A stretch of 24,522 bases of DNA from Dehalococcoidia bacterium UBA1152 (GTDB lineage: Bacteria; Chloroflexota; Dehalococcoidia; Lucifugimonadales; UBA2962): the NCBI GenBank assembly GCA_002311285.1, contig DBZU01000040.1:30758-55279 (forward strand). Reading direction: 5' to 3'. The notes beneath the pieces were generated by a model. That model did not search any database, was not told the origin of the DNA, and saw nothing but the letters and a program-made list of their open reading frames with translations. How positions within the stretch are numbered: position 1 is the stretch's first letter; every line of letters starts with the position of its first letter. Below, in pieces: positions 15,179-22,837 of the stretch. A program made the position numbers and the translations under genes.

Positions 15179-16232
15179 TGGTTTTGCGTTCTTGGGATGA
15201 ACGATAAACCGCTTCAGTAAACTCCATATATTTCACTCCATCTTCGAACGTAGTGTGAGTTACAGGCGCTTGCCCACGAATTGCTCCAACAAACTCTTCT
15301 TCAACTCTCCACTCGCCACGCTCTGACTCAGGTATTTCTATCATGCTTAAACCTCCATCCGTTTTGGTGCCACCAAATAACTTCACGGCATCGATATCAA
15401 GACCATTTGGTCCTAATACTCCCTGTGTGTTTAGGCAAATAGTGCCACCAGATCCATAGAGCCAGATCTGGTCGCCTGGAGCATGTCCAGTAATTGAAGA
15501 AAATCTCAAATGACCCACAGGGCCAGAGCTGAATTCTGCAATTATTTCAAAATGGTCTGGAATACTAGTGAAAACTATTTCACCATTTGCGTTTTTACGT
15601 TTGTTTACATTAACGCGACCAATTGCGTTAACTGAGCACGCTGGTCCAATCCATCTGACGAGTGCTTCATACCAAATACCCATAAGCATTGTATTGTAAC
15701 CAGATAGGTCACGATCAAATCGCCAATGCATAGGAGAGTTTGTATCAATAAAATCGCCAGAGTGGCTAGTTAATTGAACAGAAAGAAGGTCTCCTAGATA
15801 GCCCTCTGAAATTAATCTTTTAACTGTTTTATCAACGCCTAAAGTGAATGGGGACGGCACAATTTGAGCTATTAGTTCTGGGTAGGCCATTGAGGCTTCT
15901 AGCATAGAGTTTGCCTCTGCTGCATTCATAGCCATTCTTGCTTCGGTCAACACATGTTTTCCGGAATTAAATGCTGCCATGGTGATTGAATAATGCATAT
16001 AGGGCCAGGTGCCAATACATACTGCATCTATATCATCGTCGTCTATTAAATCAGGCCAGGATTCATAGACTTTAGGTATATTAAACTCTTTAGCAACCTT
16101 GGATCCAGACTCTTTTGTACGATTAGCGACAGCTATTACCTGTACACCGTCAATAGCTTGAAATCCAGGTATATGTTTAAGCCGGGTATTTGCTCCTGCC
16201 CCAACAATTCCAATTTTTAACTTTTTTGCCAC
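15162..16232 (-). CDS. Gfo/Idh/MocA-family oxidoreductase with altered EKP motif
   Basis: NAD(P)-dependent dehydrogenase of sugars, inositols or related polyols. The N-terminal Rossmann fold has GIVGAGANTRLKH (8-20), and the C-terminal beta-sheet domain has the usual size; 356 residues overall. The conserved EKP motif, in which the Lys contacts the cofactor and substrate, reads EAR (97-99, in KHVLTEARMAM), so Lys and Pro are both missing. Start GTG 16232 has AGGAG at 16243-16247, ten bases upstream. It lies 30 bases after the SMP-30 gene on the same strand, so the product of one may feed the other (oxidation to a lactone, then ring opening). Substrate unknown; altered chemistry possible. Confidence 0.9.
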   Translation of the reverse strand: MAKKLKIGIVGAGANTRLKHIPGFQAIDGVQVIAVANRTKESGSKVAKEFNIPKVYESWPDLIDDDDIDAVCIGTWPYMHYSITMAAFNSGKHVLTEARMAMNAAEANSMLEASMAYPELIAQIVPSPFTLGVDKTVKRLISEGYLGDLLSVQLTSHSGDFIDTNSPMHWRFDRDLSGYNTMLMGIWYEALVRWIGPACSVNAIGRVNVNKRKNANGEIVFTSIPDHFEIIAEFSSGPVGHLRFSSITGHAPGDQIWLYGSGGTICLNTQGVLGPNGLDIDAVKLFGGTKTDGGLSMIEIPESERGEWRVEEEFVGAIRGQAPVTHTTFEDGVKYMEFTEAVYRSSQERKTIYFPL

Positions 16233-16262
16233 CTATTGAATGCTCCTAGTTGTTCATCCTAT

Positions 16263-17150
16263 CTAAGGATACCAAATTCGACCTTTTGTTGATGTAAGAG
16301 ACTTCAACAAATATCCTTCAAGCGTAGTCACATAAAGCGTATCGAGGTCAGACCCCCCGAATGTACAGTTTGTCGGACGATCAACATTTAAACGATACCA
16401 TTCTTTAATATCGCCTTCGGGTGAAAACACATAAATACTTGGACCAGGACCTCCATCGTCCGTACCGGCTGTAGCCCATATGTCGCCTTCTATATCCAGC
16501 ACCATGCCGTCAATACCACGCCATTCCCCAAAATCATGTAAAACTTTAGCTTCGCCTAATGATCCATCCTTTAAAACTGGATATGATCTTAATTCACGTT
16601 TTTCATCAATATTCCTGCCGCTTTGCGCTACATATAGAACGGAGTGGTCTAAATTAAACAACAATCCATTAGGACGTGTGGTATCAAACGTGACTCTTAT
16701 CGAATCATCGTAACCATTATTGTTTCTGACAACTTTGTACACAGATTCATGGTCTAGTTCCATTTCGGATCTGTCGTTGGACCAATCGCCGCCTGAGCCT
16801 TCATAAAACGGATCAGTGAACCATATTGACCCTAGGTCGTCTATCGCAAGATCGTTAGGTACGTTATAGCGCTTGCCTTGATAAGTTTCAGAAATAGGCT
16901 TAGCAATTTTGCCATCATACTCCACTACTCTTCTTGCTCCACCTTCACAACCATAATACCGACCATCTTTGTCAAACATTGTTCCGTTACAAAAATTGGT
17001 ATTCTCTAGGTGGACGGTTGTCACTCGTTGAATCGGATCATAAGCTAAGATTTGGCTGGCATCGATATGAGTAAAAAGCACTTTTTCTCCATCCCAGGCC
17101 GGACCTTCTGTAACCCCGCCGAAGGGGCCCGCTATTACTGTAAAATCCAT
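16263..17150 (-). CDS. SMP-30/gluconolactonase-family lactonase
   Basis: Six-bladed beta-propeller hydrolase that opens sugar lactones with a single divalent metal. Metal-site residues of the family are visible: Glu15 in VTEGPAWD, Asn99 in PNDLA, the Asn of RPNGL near 160 and the Asp of GIDGM near 217, plus the FTDPFYEG blade motif (111-118). Length of 295 residues is normal. It starts five bases after the aldolase stop and is followed by the Gfo/Idh oxidoreductase, making a three-gene catabolic unit. No signal peptide, so cytoplasmic. Most likely acts on an aldonolactone; the exact sugar cannot be told. Confidence 0.9.
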   Translation of the reverse strand: MDFTVIAGPFGGVTEGPAWDGEKVLFTHIDASQILAYDPIQRVTTVHLENTNFCNGTMFDKDGRYYGCEGGARRVVEYDGKIAKPISETYQGKRYNVPNDLAIDDLGSIWFTDPFYEGSGGDWSNDRSEMELDHESVYKVVRNNNGYDDSIRVTFDTTRPNGLLFNLDHSVLYVAQSGRNIDEKRELRSYPVLKDGSLGEAKVLHDFGEWRGIDGMVLDIEGDIWATAGTDDGGPGPSIYVFSPEGDIKEWYRLNVDRPTNCTFGGSDLDTLYVTTLEGYLLKSLTSTKGRIWYP

Positions 17151-17155
17151 GTTAG

Positions 17156-17983
17156 CTAAATAACCTCCGTGGATTCGCCGATTGCACTTATTCCTTCACC
17201 CATTAATTCGGATCCAACCTTTTGAATGGTATTAAAGTCATGTCTATATCCTTGGTGTATTTGCCTTCGGTCACTCGAATGTAACACGAATTGTGCTCCT
17301 TCTTTCAACCATTTTATAGTTAAGTCGACAGTCTGATGATGAATAAGCACTGGAATCCGTTTCTCTTTGCAGGATTTTATAATTTTACGTAAAGCGGATT
17401 CGTAGTCTGGGTGGTCATATTGGTTGGGAATTCCTAAAGATATAGTCAGATCATTAGGCCCCACAAAGATAGCATCTATCCCGTCTACTTTTAATATTTC
17501 ACTCAAATTATCCATTGCCGGCACACTTTCTATCCCAATTATACAAACAGAATTTCGGTTTAATTCTTCCAAATATTTGCGCGATTCATCACTTGGGAAA
17601 ACCCCTTTATCAACGACTCTCTTAACGAAGGCGCCTTTTAAAGGCCTAAATTTAGCAGCACCAACTACTTCTTTAACTTCTTCAACTGTTTCACAATAGG
17701 GAGCAAGGACACCATGTGCCCCAGCATCTATTGCCATAGTTACATAATGTGAATCCGGTATCGGTATGCGTATTATTGGTACTACGTCAATTGACTGTAT
17801 CGCAACGAGGAAGTCGGCTACTTCCCCTCTGCTTCGCGGCGCATGTTCCATGTCAATAATCACATAATCTAGTCCGAGATCAGATATTACTTCTACCCAC
17901 CTTGGGTTTCGTCCCATGCTTATCATGGAACCGTATACTATGCTGCTACTTTTAATTTTAGTTTTGAGTTGTTCTCCAGTCAT
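17156..17983 (-). CDS. HpcH/HpaI-family aldolase (class II, 2-oxo acid)
   Basis: Divalent-metal aldolase that cleaves 2-keto-3-deoxy or 4-hydroxy-2-oxo acids to pyruvate and an aldehyde. Visible residues: His47 in DMEHAPRS, Arg72 in IRIP, metal ligands Glu152 (IGIES) and Asp178 (GPNDL). Length of 275 residues is close to family (about 255-270). A longer frame begins at TTG 18061, but ATG 17983 is preferred: AAGGA lies just upstream, MTGEQLKTKI aligns with normal family starts, and a promoter (-35 18056-18061, -10 18034-18039) would be internal to the longer version. First gene of an aldolase, SMP-30, Gfo/Idh unit; divergent from an MFS carrier that may import the substrate. Confidence 0.92.
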   Translation of the reverse strand: MTGEQLKTKIKSSSIVYGSMISMGRNPRWVEVISDLGLDYVIIDMEHAPRSRGEVADFLVAIQSIDVVPIIRIPIPDSHYVTMAIDAGAHGVLAPYCETVEEVKEVVGAAKFRPLKGAFVKRVVDKGVFPSDESRKYLEELNRNSVCIIGIESVPAMDNLSEILKVDGIDAIFVGPNDLTISLGIPNQYDHPDYESALRKIIKSCKEKRIPVLIHHQTVDLTIKWLKEGAQFVLHSSDRRQIHQGYRHDFNTIQKVGSELMGEGISAIGESTEVI

Positions 17984-18033
17984 GGCATATATCCTTATAG
18001 TTCTAAACTGATGGCAATAAACTCCCTTGTGTG

Positions 18034-18061
18034 ATTGTACATCTAGATTCAAGCAAATCAA
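18034..18061 (-). promoter_or_regulatory. Sigma-70-type promoter for the aldolase operon
   Basis: Read on the minus strand: TTGATT (18061-18056), 16-base spacer, TACAAT (18039-18034). Predicted transcription start near 18027 gives a leader of about 44 bases with AAGGA before the ATG at 17983. Its -35 is seven bases from the -35 of the divergent MFS promoter. Confidence 0.5.
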
Positions 18062-18068
18062 GATTAGT

Positions 18069-18097
18069 TGCCTTAATGCTTAGTCAAGCATAGTATG
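18069..18097 (+). promoter_or_regulatory. Sigma-70-type promoter for the MFS carrier
   Basis: TTGCCT (18069-18074), 17-base spacer, TAGTAT (18092-18097). Predicted start near 18104, leader about 44 bases to the ATG at 18148. The spacer is occupied almost completely by the palindrome at 18077-18092. Confidence 0.5.
18077..18092. promoter_or_regulatory. Palindromic operator candidate in the divergent control region
   Basis: Perfect inverted repeat ATGCTT-AGTC-AAGCAT. It lies between the -35 and -10 of the MFS promoter and 15 bases from the -35 of the divergent aldolase promoter, the classical place for a repressor that controls both units. The palindrome is seen directly; the regulator is not in the window, and binding is inferred. 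Confidence 0.45.
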
Positions 18098-18147
18098 TTT
18101 TATTCTTACAAAGAAACAAGTTGCATATCCAATGATGAAATTAAATT

Positions 18148-19455
18148 ATGAATAGAAAGTGGTCGGTCCTTGGAACAGGATTCATCGTCCTTTTCTTTGG
18201 TTCAGGCACTATATTTACATTCGGTTTAATTTTGCCCGAAATGAGCGAGGATCTTGGATGGAGTCGTTCATCAATTACTTTGGCGTTTGCTACGTTTATG
18301 GTTGTTTCAGCTTTAGCTATGCCAATCGTTGGTCGCATTGTAGACCGCGGATACGATATTCGGTTAATCCTTTCAGCAGCAATCATATTAGTGGCTATCG
18401 GCACAGGATTAATATGGATAATTAATGATTACTGGCAACTGCTTTTACTCTACGGAGTAGTCTTTGCTATAGGTTTCTCCGCATCCTCGATACCAAGTGT
18501 AAATGTCATGGTAAGTCGTTGGTGGCCTCAATCACAAGGCATGGCAAATAGTGCAGTCATTGCCGGTATGGGCTTAGGTCAATTGGTGATGATAGCAATA
18601 TTAACATCAATGATGTTGACTATTGGCTGGAGAAACATATATGGGATTATTGGACTAATCAATCTCATCATAATACTGCCTATTGTTATATTATTTGCTA
18701 GGTCAAAGTCTGGACGGCAAAAACCTGATTCAGATATCAGTGAACCAAGTAGCCAGCGAGAACCACCAGATAAACATCTTCCACCAGCAATCCAAATAGA
18801 CGAAGTTGGTTTTAAATTATGGGCAACTTTGGCTAAATCAAAATATACATGGCTACTTATTGGAATGTTTGGAATATGCGGATTTCAAGATTTTTTTGTT
18901 GCCACCCACATAGTCTCATTTGCGAGAGATAATGGCATTGGAAATATCTTAGCTGGCAATATATTGGCTCTAATGGGACTAATGGGATTGGCCGGAGTAA
19001 TAATATCTGGCTACATGACTGACCGTTTTGGGCCTGCAATTCCAACTATAATTTGTTTTATCGTCAGAACTATTATTTTTGCCCTAATATTGAATTCGCA
19101 AAATACGCCGAACATAGTAGTTTTTGCCATGCTTTATGGAAGTACATTTTTAATCACAGCGCCTCTAGTCGTGGTGTTTGCGCAGCAAATCTTTGGTTCA
19201 AAACTAATGGGGGTAACAAGCGGCTTCACATCTTCGGTACACCAAGTGTTTGGAGGGTTGGGAGCGTATATTGGTGCCCTTACGTTTGATAACTTTGGCA
19301 GTTATAACCTCACATTTATAATTTGCTTTGGCCTGTCTATTCTAGCCATACTTGTTTCATCACAACTCCATCGAGCATATTTAACATCTAAGGCGCAAAT
19401 GAAAAGCTTTTATGGCAACTCTAAAGAGTCAAGCAATACATCAAGCTCTCGGTAA
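18148..19455 (+). CDS. MFS transporter, 12 membrane helices
   Basis: Inner-membrane carrier of the major facilitator superfamily, most like the oxalate/formate or monocarboxylate transporter branch. Twelve hydrophobic segments are visible in two sets of six, with a hydrophilic central loop (about residues 188-218). The motif A region between helices 2 and 3 reads GRIVDRGYDIR, and WSRSSITLAF at the end of helix 1 is typical of this branch. Length is 435 residues. It is divergent from the aldolase operon across a shared control region, so it probably imports that pathway's substrate, likely an organic or sugar acid. Its last 46 bases overlap the convergent DapA-like gene. Confidence 0.92.
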   Translation: MNRKWSVLGTGFIVLFFGSGTIFTFGLILPEMSEDLGWSRSSITLAFATFMVVSALAMPIVGRIVDRGYDIRLILSAAIILVAIGTGLIWIINDYWQLLLLYGVVFAIGFSASSIPSVNVMVSRWWPQSQGMANSAVIAGMGLGQLVMIAILTSMMLTIGWRNIYGIIGLINLIIILPIVILFARSKSGRQKPDSDISEPSSQREPPDKHLPPAIQIDEVGFKLWATLAKSKYTWLLIGMFGICGFQDFFVATHIVSFARDNGIGNILAGNILALMGLMGLAGVIISGYMTDRFGPAIPTIICFIVRTIIFALILNSQNTPNIVVFAMLYGSTFLITAPLVVVFAQQIFGSKLMGVTSGFTSSVHQVFGGLGAYIGALTFDNFGSYNLTFIICFGLSILAILVSSQLHRAYLTSKAQMKSFYGNSKESSNTSSSR

Positions 19456-20312
19456 GTTATTTCATCAGGCTTTGATGTTGGCATACGAACATTAACTGAA
19501 TTTATAATTCCACGTCGTCTAAGGATTTCCTTGTCTAAATGAAAAGACACATCGAGAGATCTTGTCAAAAGCGATAACAAAGGAGCTATTTTCCTCATGT
19601 GCAACATCGCTTCTTCAGGCTTTTGCATTTTCCAATATTTCCAAGCTTTAGTATAGAACTCTATGATTGCACATCCCGGCATTGTACCCGCTGAACCTCT
19701 ATTTAATTCAGCAACAAAGTTAAGTCCCCAAAAACCTCCAAAAACTATCACATCACTGCCTCCAAGTTTTTTTAATTCTGAAGTCCGCATCACCGTAGGA
19801 GGAGTCTCAGCTTTTGCATATTTTGCATACTCGGTCGTTTTAACAATCTCAACCACTACTGATGGCGGTATCGGTGATGTCCAAATATCCTGGATAAATA
19901 TTGGTATCTGTACATTTTCAGAAATTTCTCTGTAATGCTTAACAGTTATTTCGTTAGGAACCGGAATCATCGTTGGTGGAGTTACCATTAATGCATCAGC
20001 TCCAAGTTCCTTAGCTTGCATGCTATAGCTGAGAGCCAATTTTGTCCCCTGTGCCCCAGTGTGCATCACAACATTTACTCTTCCATTAACTTGATCCACT
20101 ACAGTTTTTAAAACGAGATCTCTTTCGGCTTCGGACATCTTAAAAATCTCACTTCCCATTGCAATTCCAAGTCCATCTGCTCCACTTTCGATCATAAATT
20201 CAGTCAATCTTCTCAAATCGTCAATATCAATTTGTGATTTTTTATCAAATGGCATGTATAAAATTGGGTACACGCCAGAAAGATTAGAAGAGGATTTTGA
20301 TTGATCAGACAT
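19410..20312 (-). CDS. DapA/NAL-family lyase with non-standard active site
   Basis: TIM-barrel class I (Schiff-base) lyase of the dihydrodipicolinate synthase/N-acetylneuraminate lyase superfamily. The N-terminal GVYPILYMPF and the GLGIAMGSEIFKMSEAER segment (47-64) correspond to the GTTGE region. Lys167 in KYAKAETPPT is the best Schiff-base candidate. The catalytic Tyr of the family (in YNVPGRT) is replaced: the region reads FIQDIWTS (139-146), with Gln141 at the Tyr position. This argues against lysine biosynthesis and for another 2-oxo acid aldolase or dehydratase. Start ATG 20312 has AGGGA upstream. It follows the class III aminotransferase and a hairpin. Length of 300 residues is normal. 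Confidence 0.88.
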   Translation of the reverse strand: MSDQSKSSSNLSGVYPILYMPFDKKSQIDIDDLRRLTEFMIESGADGLGIAMGSEIFKMSEAERDLVLKTVVDQVNGRVNVVMHTGAQGTKLALSYSMQAKELGADALMVTPPTMIPVPNEITVKHYREISENVQIPIFIQDIWTSPIPPSVVVEIVKTTEYAKYAKAETPPTVMRTSELKKLGGSDVIVFGGFWGLNFVAELNRGSAGTMPGCAIIEFYTKAWKYWKMQKPEEAMLHMRKIAPLLSLLTRSLDVSFHLDKEILRRRGIINSVNVRMPTSKPDEITYRELDVLLDSLELP

Positions 20313-20332
20313 GAATTTAATCCCTATAAAGT

Positions 20333-20369
20333 AAGAGAGCCCGACATGTATAGGTTGCCGGGCTCTCTT
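20333..20369 (-). terminator. Hairpin between the class III aminotransferase and DapA-like genes
   Basis: Perfect 11-bp inverted repeat, AAGAGAGCCCG (20333-20343) and CGGGCTCTCTT (20359-20369), with a 15-base loop. On the minus strand it stands 18 bases past the aminotransferase stop and is followed by ACTTTATAGGG, only moderately U-rich. It could be a weak terminator, an attenuator or an mRNA 3'-end stabiliser that lowers expression of the DapA-like gene. Confidence 0.6.
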
Positions 20370-20387
20370 CAGTCAATGACAAGTTTT

Positions 20388-21728
20388 TTAAACGATCCCG
20401 TCAGTTCGAAGATCTTTTAGAGCTTGATCAAAGCCTTGTACTGTTCGATCTACGACTTCATCTGTGTGAGCAGCAGATACGACAAAGCACATCCCGTTCC
20501 AATCCATTCCGTCAGCTCCGTTTACTAATATTGCTCTTCGAAGTGCACGAGTTTTTTCAAGAGGCATGCTACGATAAATATCTTCAAAAGGCATGTTGCA
20601 TATACTACGGTCACAATCACAATCATAACCCATATTTACCTGGACTAATGAAGATATGCCATGAGCATGTCCTGTAATTTCATTTTTAGTAAATGCTTCA
20701 TTAATGCCTTCTTTTAGCCTCAATGCTGCTGCATCAGCTCGTTTGACAACGTCTGTATTCCATATCTCGTCAAGATGGGCTATCCCGGCCACCGCAGCAG
20801 TAGGCTGAGCATTGTACGTACCAGCCTGAGCAACTCGTTTTGAAGAATCATGTACCGGGTCTCCGCTGTGAGCCATAACATCCATTACATGTTTCTTACC
20901 ACCAACAGCTGCCCCAGGTTGTCCTCCAGCCATAATCTTAGCCATTGTAGTTATATCTGGATCTAAATCCCATCTTTCCTGCGCCCCTCCTTTAGACAAC
21001 CTAAACCCAGTAATAACTTCATCCATAATAAATAGAACATTGTGTTTGCTACATGTTTCTTGCAAATCATGAAGAAATGTTGGGTTTTGTAGTGGAAATG
21101 TACCAAAGTGCGCTCCATTACATTCCACTATTACTGCTGCAACATCATTTCTTTGAGATAGAACTTTATCTACAGCCTTTACGTCAGCTGGCAATACAAT
21201 AATAGTTTCTAACACGGCTTTTGGTATTCCCCCAGTTGATTGACCAGAATCTATAGTGGCATAGTCTTGCCACCCATGAAAATGTTCGTAAAACTTAATT
21301 ATTTTCTCTTTGCCTGTATACCCGCGGGCTATCCGCATAGCAAGTAAAGTCGATTCGGTACCAGAGGAAGTGAATCTTATTGAATCTAACTTCGGCATAT
21401 TCCGTTTAACTGCTTCTGCATATCTTGTCTCATGAGTTGTTGCACCTCCCAAATGGGTGCCTTTACCCATTTGTGCACTTATAGCATCCATAACACTCTT
21501 AGGATTATGTCCCATAAGCAAGCTGCCATTACCCATGACATAGTCAATTATTTCATTTCCATCAACATCATATTTAAATGGACCGTCTGCCCATTCGTAA
21601 TATGTAGGGAATGGAGCTGTAAAGCGAGACTGATGAGTAACGCCTCCAGCAAAAGCATTTTTTCCTCTTTCATACCAAGCGGCGGAATTCGCGAACATAT
21701 CCGCATATTTTTTGTCTATAACGCTCAT
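20388..21728 (-). CDS. Class III PLP aminotransferase, glutamate-1-semialdehyde-aminomutase-like
   Basis: Fold-type I PLP enzyme. Visible motifs are GGVTHQSRF (28-36), SSGTESTLLAMRIARG (121-136), FHGWQDY, MDEVITGFR with PLP-binding Asp236, and the Schiff-base Lys264 in TTMAKIMAGG. It resembles HemL, but several features suggest a catabolic relative rather than the heme enzyme: genomic setting, a length of 446 residues and an unusual cysteine cluster, Cys370-Cys372-Cys377 (DCDCDRSIC), in the C-terminal domain. ATG 21728 has an excellent ribosome site, GGGAGGA at 21736-21742, seven bases upstream, and its own promoter at 21794-21822. Probably cotranscribed with the DapA-like gene. Substrate unknown. 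Confidence 0.9.
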   Translation of the reverse strand: MSVIDKKYADMFANSAAWYERGKNAFAGGVTHQSRFTAPFPTYYEWADGPFKYDVDGNEIIDYVMGNGSLLMGHNPKSVMDAISAQMGKGTHLGGATTHETRYAEAVKRNMPKLDSIRFTSSGTESTLLAMRIARGYTGKEKIIKFYEHFHGWQDYATIDSGQSTGGIPKAVLETIIVLPADVKAVDKVLSQRNDVAAVIVECNGAHFGTFPLQNPTFLHDLQETCSKHNVLFIMDEVITGFRLSKGGAQERWDLDPDITTMAKIMAGGQPGAAVGGKKHVMDVMAHSGDPVHDSSKRVAQAGTYNAQPTAAVAGIAHLDEIWNTDVVKRADAAALRLKEGINEAFTKNEITGHAHGISSLVQVNMGYDCDCDRSICNMPFEDIYRSMPLEKTRALRRAILVNGADGMDWNGMCFVVSAAHTDEVVDRTVQGFDQALKDLRTDGIV

Positions 21729-21793
21729 CGATTTATCCTCCCAGATTTACAATAAAAATCATTTATGTGAATTAATCAATACTTCTTGCCCGT

Positions 21794-21822
21794 ACTATAA
21801 TCACGTCCAATTTGTGCGTCAA
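21794..21822 (-). promoter_or_regulatory. Sigma-70-type promoter for the class III aminotransferase
   Basis: Minus-strand TTGACG (21822-21817), 17-base spacer, TATAGT (21799-21794): the best promoter match in the window. Predicted start near 21787, with a leader of about 58 bases ending in a strong Shine-Dalgarno. It makes the aminotransferase and DapA-like pair a separate transcription unit from the SDR upstream. Confidence 0.6.
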
Positions 21823-21837
21823 GCAATTTAGTAAAGC

Positions 21838-22590
21838 TTAGTAAGTTGCCCTTCCACCAGATATATCAAAGACCCCTGCTGTTGTAAAAGAGCATTCTTC
21901 TGACGCAACCCAAGTTATAAGAGAGGCTATTTCCGACAACTCAGCCGGTCGCCCTAACGGGATTTTGGAGATCATATAATTAACGATTTCAGCTGATGTC
22001 TGTTCTAAAATTTTAGTACGAGCGACCGCAGGCGTTACACAATTAACCCGGATTCCTGTGTCACATAATTCCTTTCCAACAGACTTAGTTAACCCAATAA
22101 CTGCTGCTTTAGTGGACGAATATGGAACCATCTTTGGATTGCCTTCCTTGCCTGAAATAGAAGCCACATTAACAATTCTGCCATAGTCTTTCTTTAACAT
22201 TAATGGTATTGCTTTTTGGCAAAATAAATATGTAGCTCTCAAATTAGTACGGTAAACTCTGTCTAGTTCACTAACAGGCAAGTCCCATACTGTACCAGGA
22301 TCGCCTGTAATGCCAGCATTATTTATCAATACATCTAGTCTGCCCCACTTCTCTTTTGCTGCTTTTACAGCGTTTTCAGCAATAATTTCATCCGATACGT
22401 CTCCTATAACTAGAATTGCATCCATACCTAATGCGTTGAATTCGGCAACAGACTGTTGTCCCAATTCATCATTTATATCAACAATAATTAACTTAGATCC
22501 CTCTGTTCCTAACCGTTTAGCAACAGAATATCCTATTCCCGTTGCTCCACCAGTAATTAAAGATACTTGGTCGTTAAATCTTTTATTCAT
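21838..22590 (-). CDS. Short-chain dehydrogenase/reductase (classical, FabG-like)
   Basis: NAD(P)-dependent oxidoreductase of the classical SDR family. TGGATGIG at 13-20, Asp38 at the end of strand 2 (NAD preference), NNAG at 90-93, and catalytic Ser144, Tyr157 and Lys161 (YSSTK) are all present. At 250 residues it has the standard length. ATG 22590 is preferred over GTG 22599 because GGGTGA at 22595-22600 then serves as the ribosome site at normal spacing. Fatty acid FabG function is unlikely outside a fatty acid cluster; neighbours suggest oxidation of a hydroxy compound in catabolism. Confidence 0.92.
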   Translation of the reverse strand: MNKRFNDQVSLITGGATGIGYSVAKRLGTEGSKLIIVDINDELGQQSVAEFNALGMDAILVIGDVSDEIIAENAVKAAKEKWGRLDVLINNAGITGDPGTVWDLPVSELDRVYRTNLRATYLFCQKAIPLMLKKDYGRIVNVASISGKEGNPKMVPYSSTKAAVIGLTKSVGKELCDTGIRVNCVTPAVARTKILEQTSAEIVNYMISKIPLGRPAELSEIASLITWVASEECSFTTAGVFDISGGRATY

Positions 22591-22625
22591 TGCTTTCACC
22601 CAATTGATATCTATGCTCTATGTTT

Positions 22626-22832
22626 TTAATGGATCGGACAAATAAATATAGCGGTTTCTTGATGCCATGAAAATGTTGAGGTTTGATTATCATTCTCTGA
22701 GATAGCTGAACTTGACTCTAGTCGTCTGTTTTCATTCAATGCAGCTTCAGAAATAGAATATGCGGAGACAAAAATTAAAAATACCATTAACGTAACTAAA
22801 AGAATTGGATAAATTACCGGTATGGTTTTCAA
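22626..22832 (-). CDS. Possible small membrane protein
   Basis: A 68-residue frame starting at TTG, five bases after the stop of the ABM monooxygenase gene and on the same strand. Residues 6-26 form one strongly hydrophobic helix (PVIYPILLVTLMVFLIFVSAY), followed by a polar Ser/Asn/Glu-rich tail. No homologue comes to mind. The tight spacing and the helix favour a real small gene; the rare start, weak ribosome site and short length argue against. It fills a 240-base space that would otherwise be empty. Confidence 0.35.
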   Translation of the reverse strand: MKTIPVIYPILLVTLMVFLIFVSAYSISEAALNENRRLESSSAISENDNQTSTFSWHQETAIFICPIH

Positions 22833-22837
22833 CTATC

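Noticed and set aside
17984..18061. TTG at 18061 as start of the HpcH/HpaI aldolase
   Set aside because: The added 26 residues do not belong to the family fold, would cover the likely promoter, and ATG 17983 has a good AAGGA ribosome site.
22310..22645. 111-residue plus-strand frame
   Set aside because: Antisense to the SDR gene, which has all catalytic motifs; no start signal.
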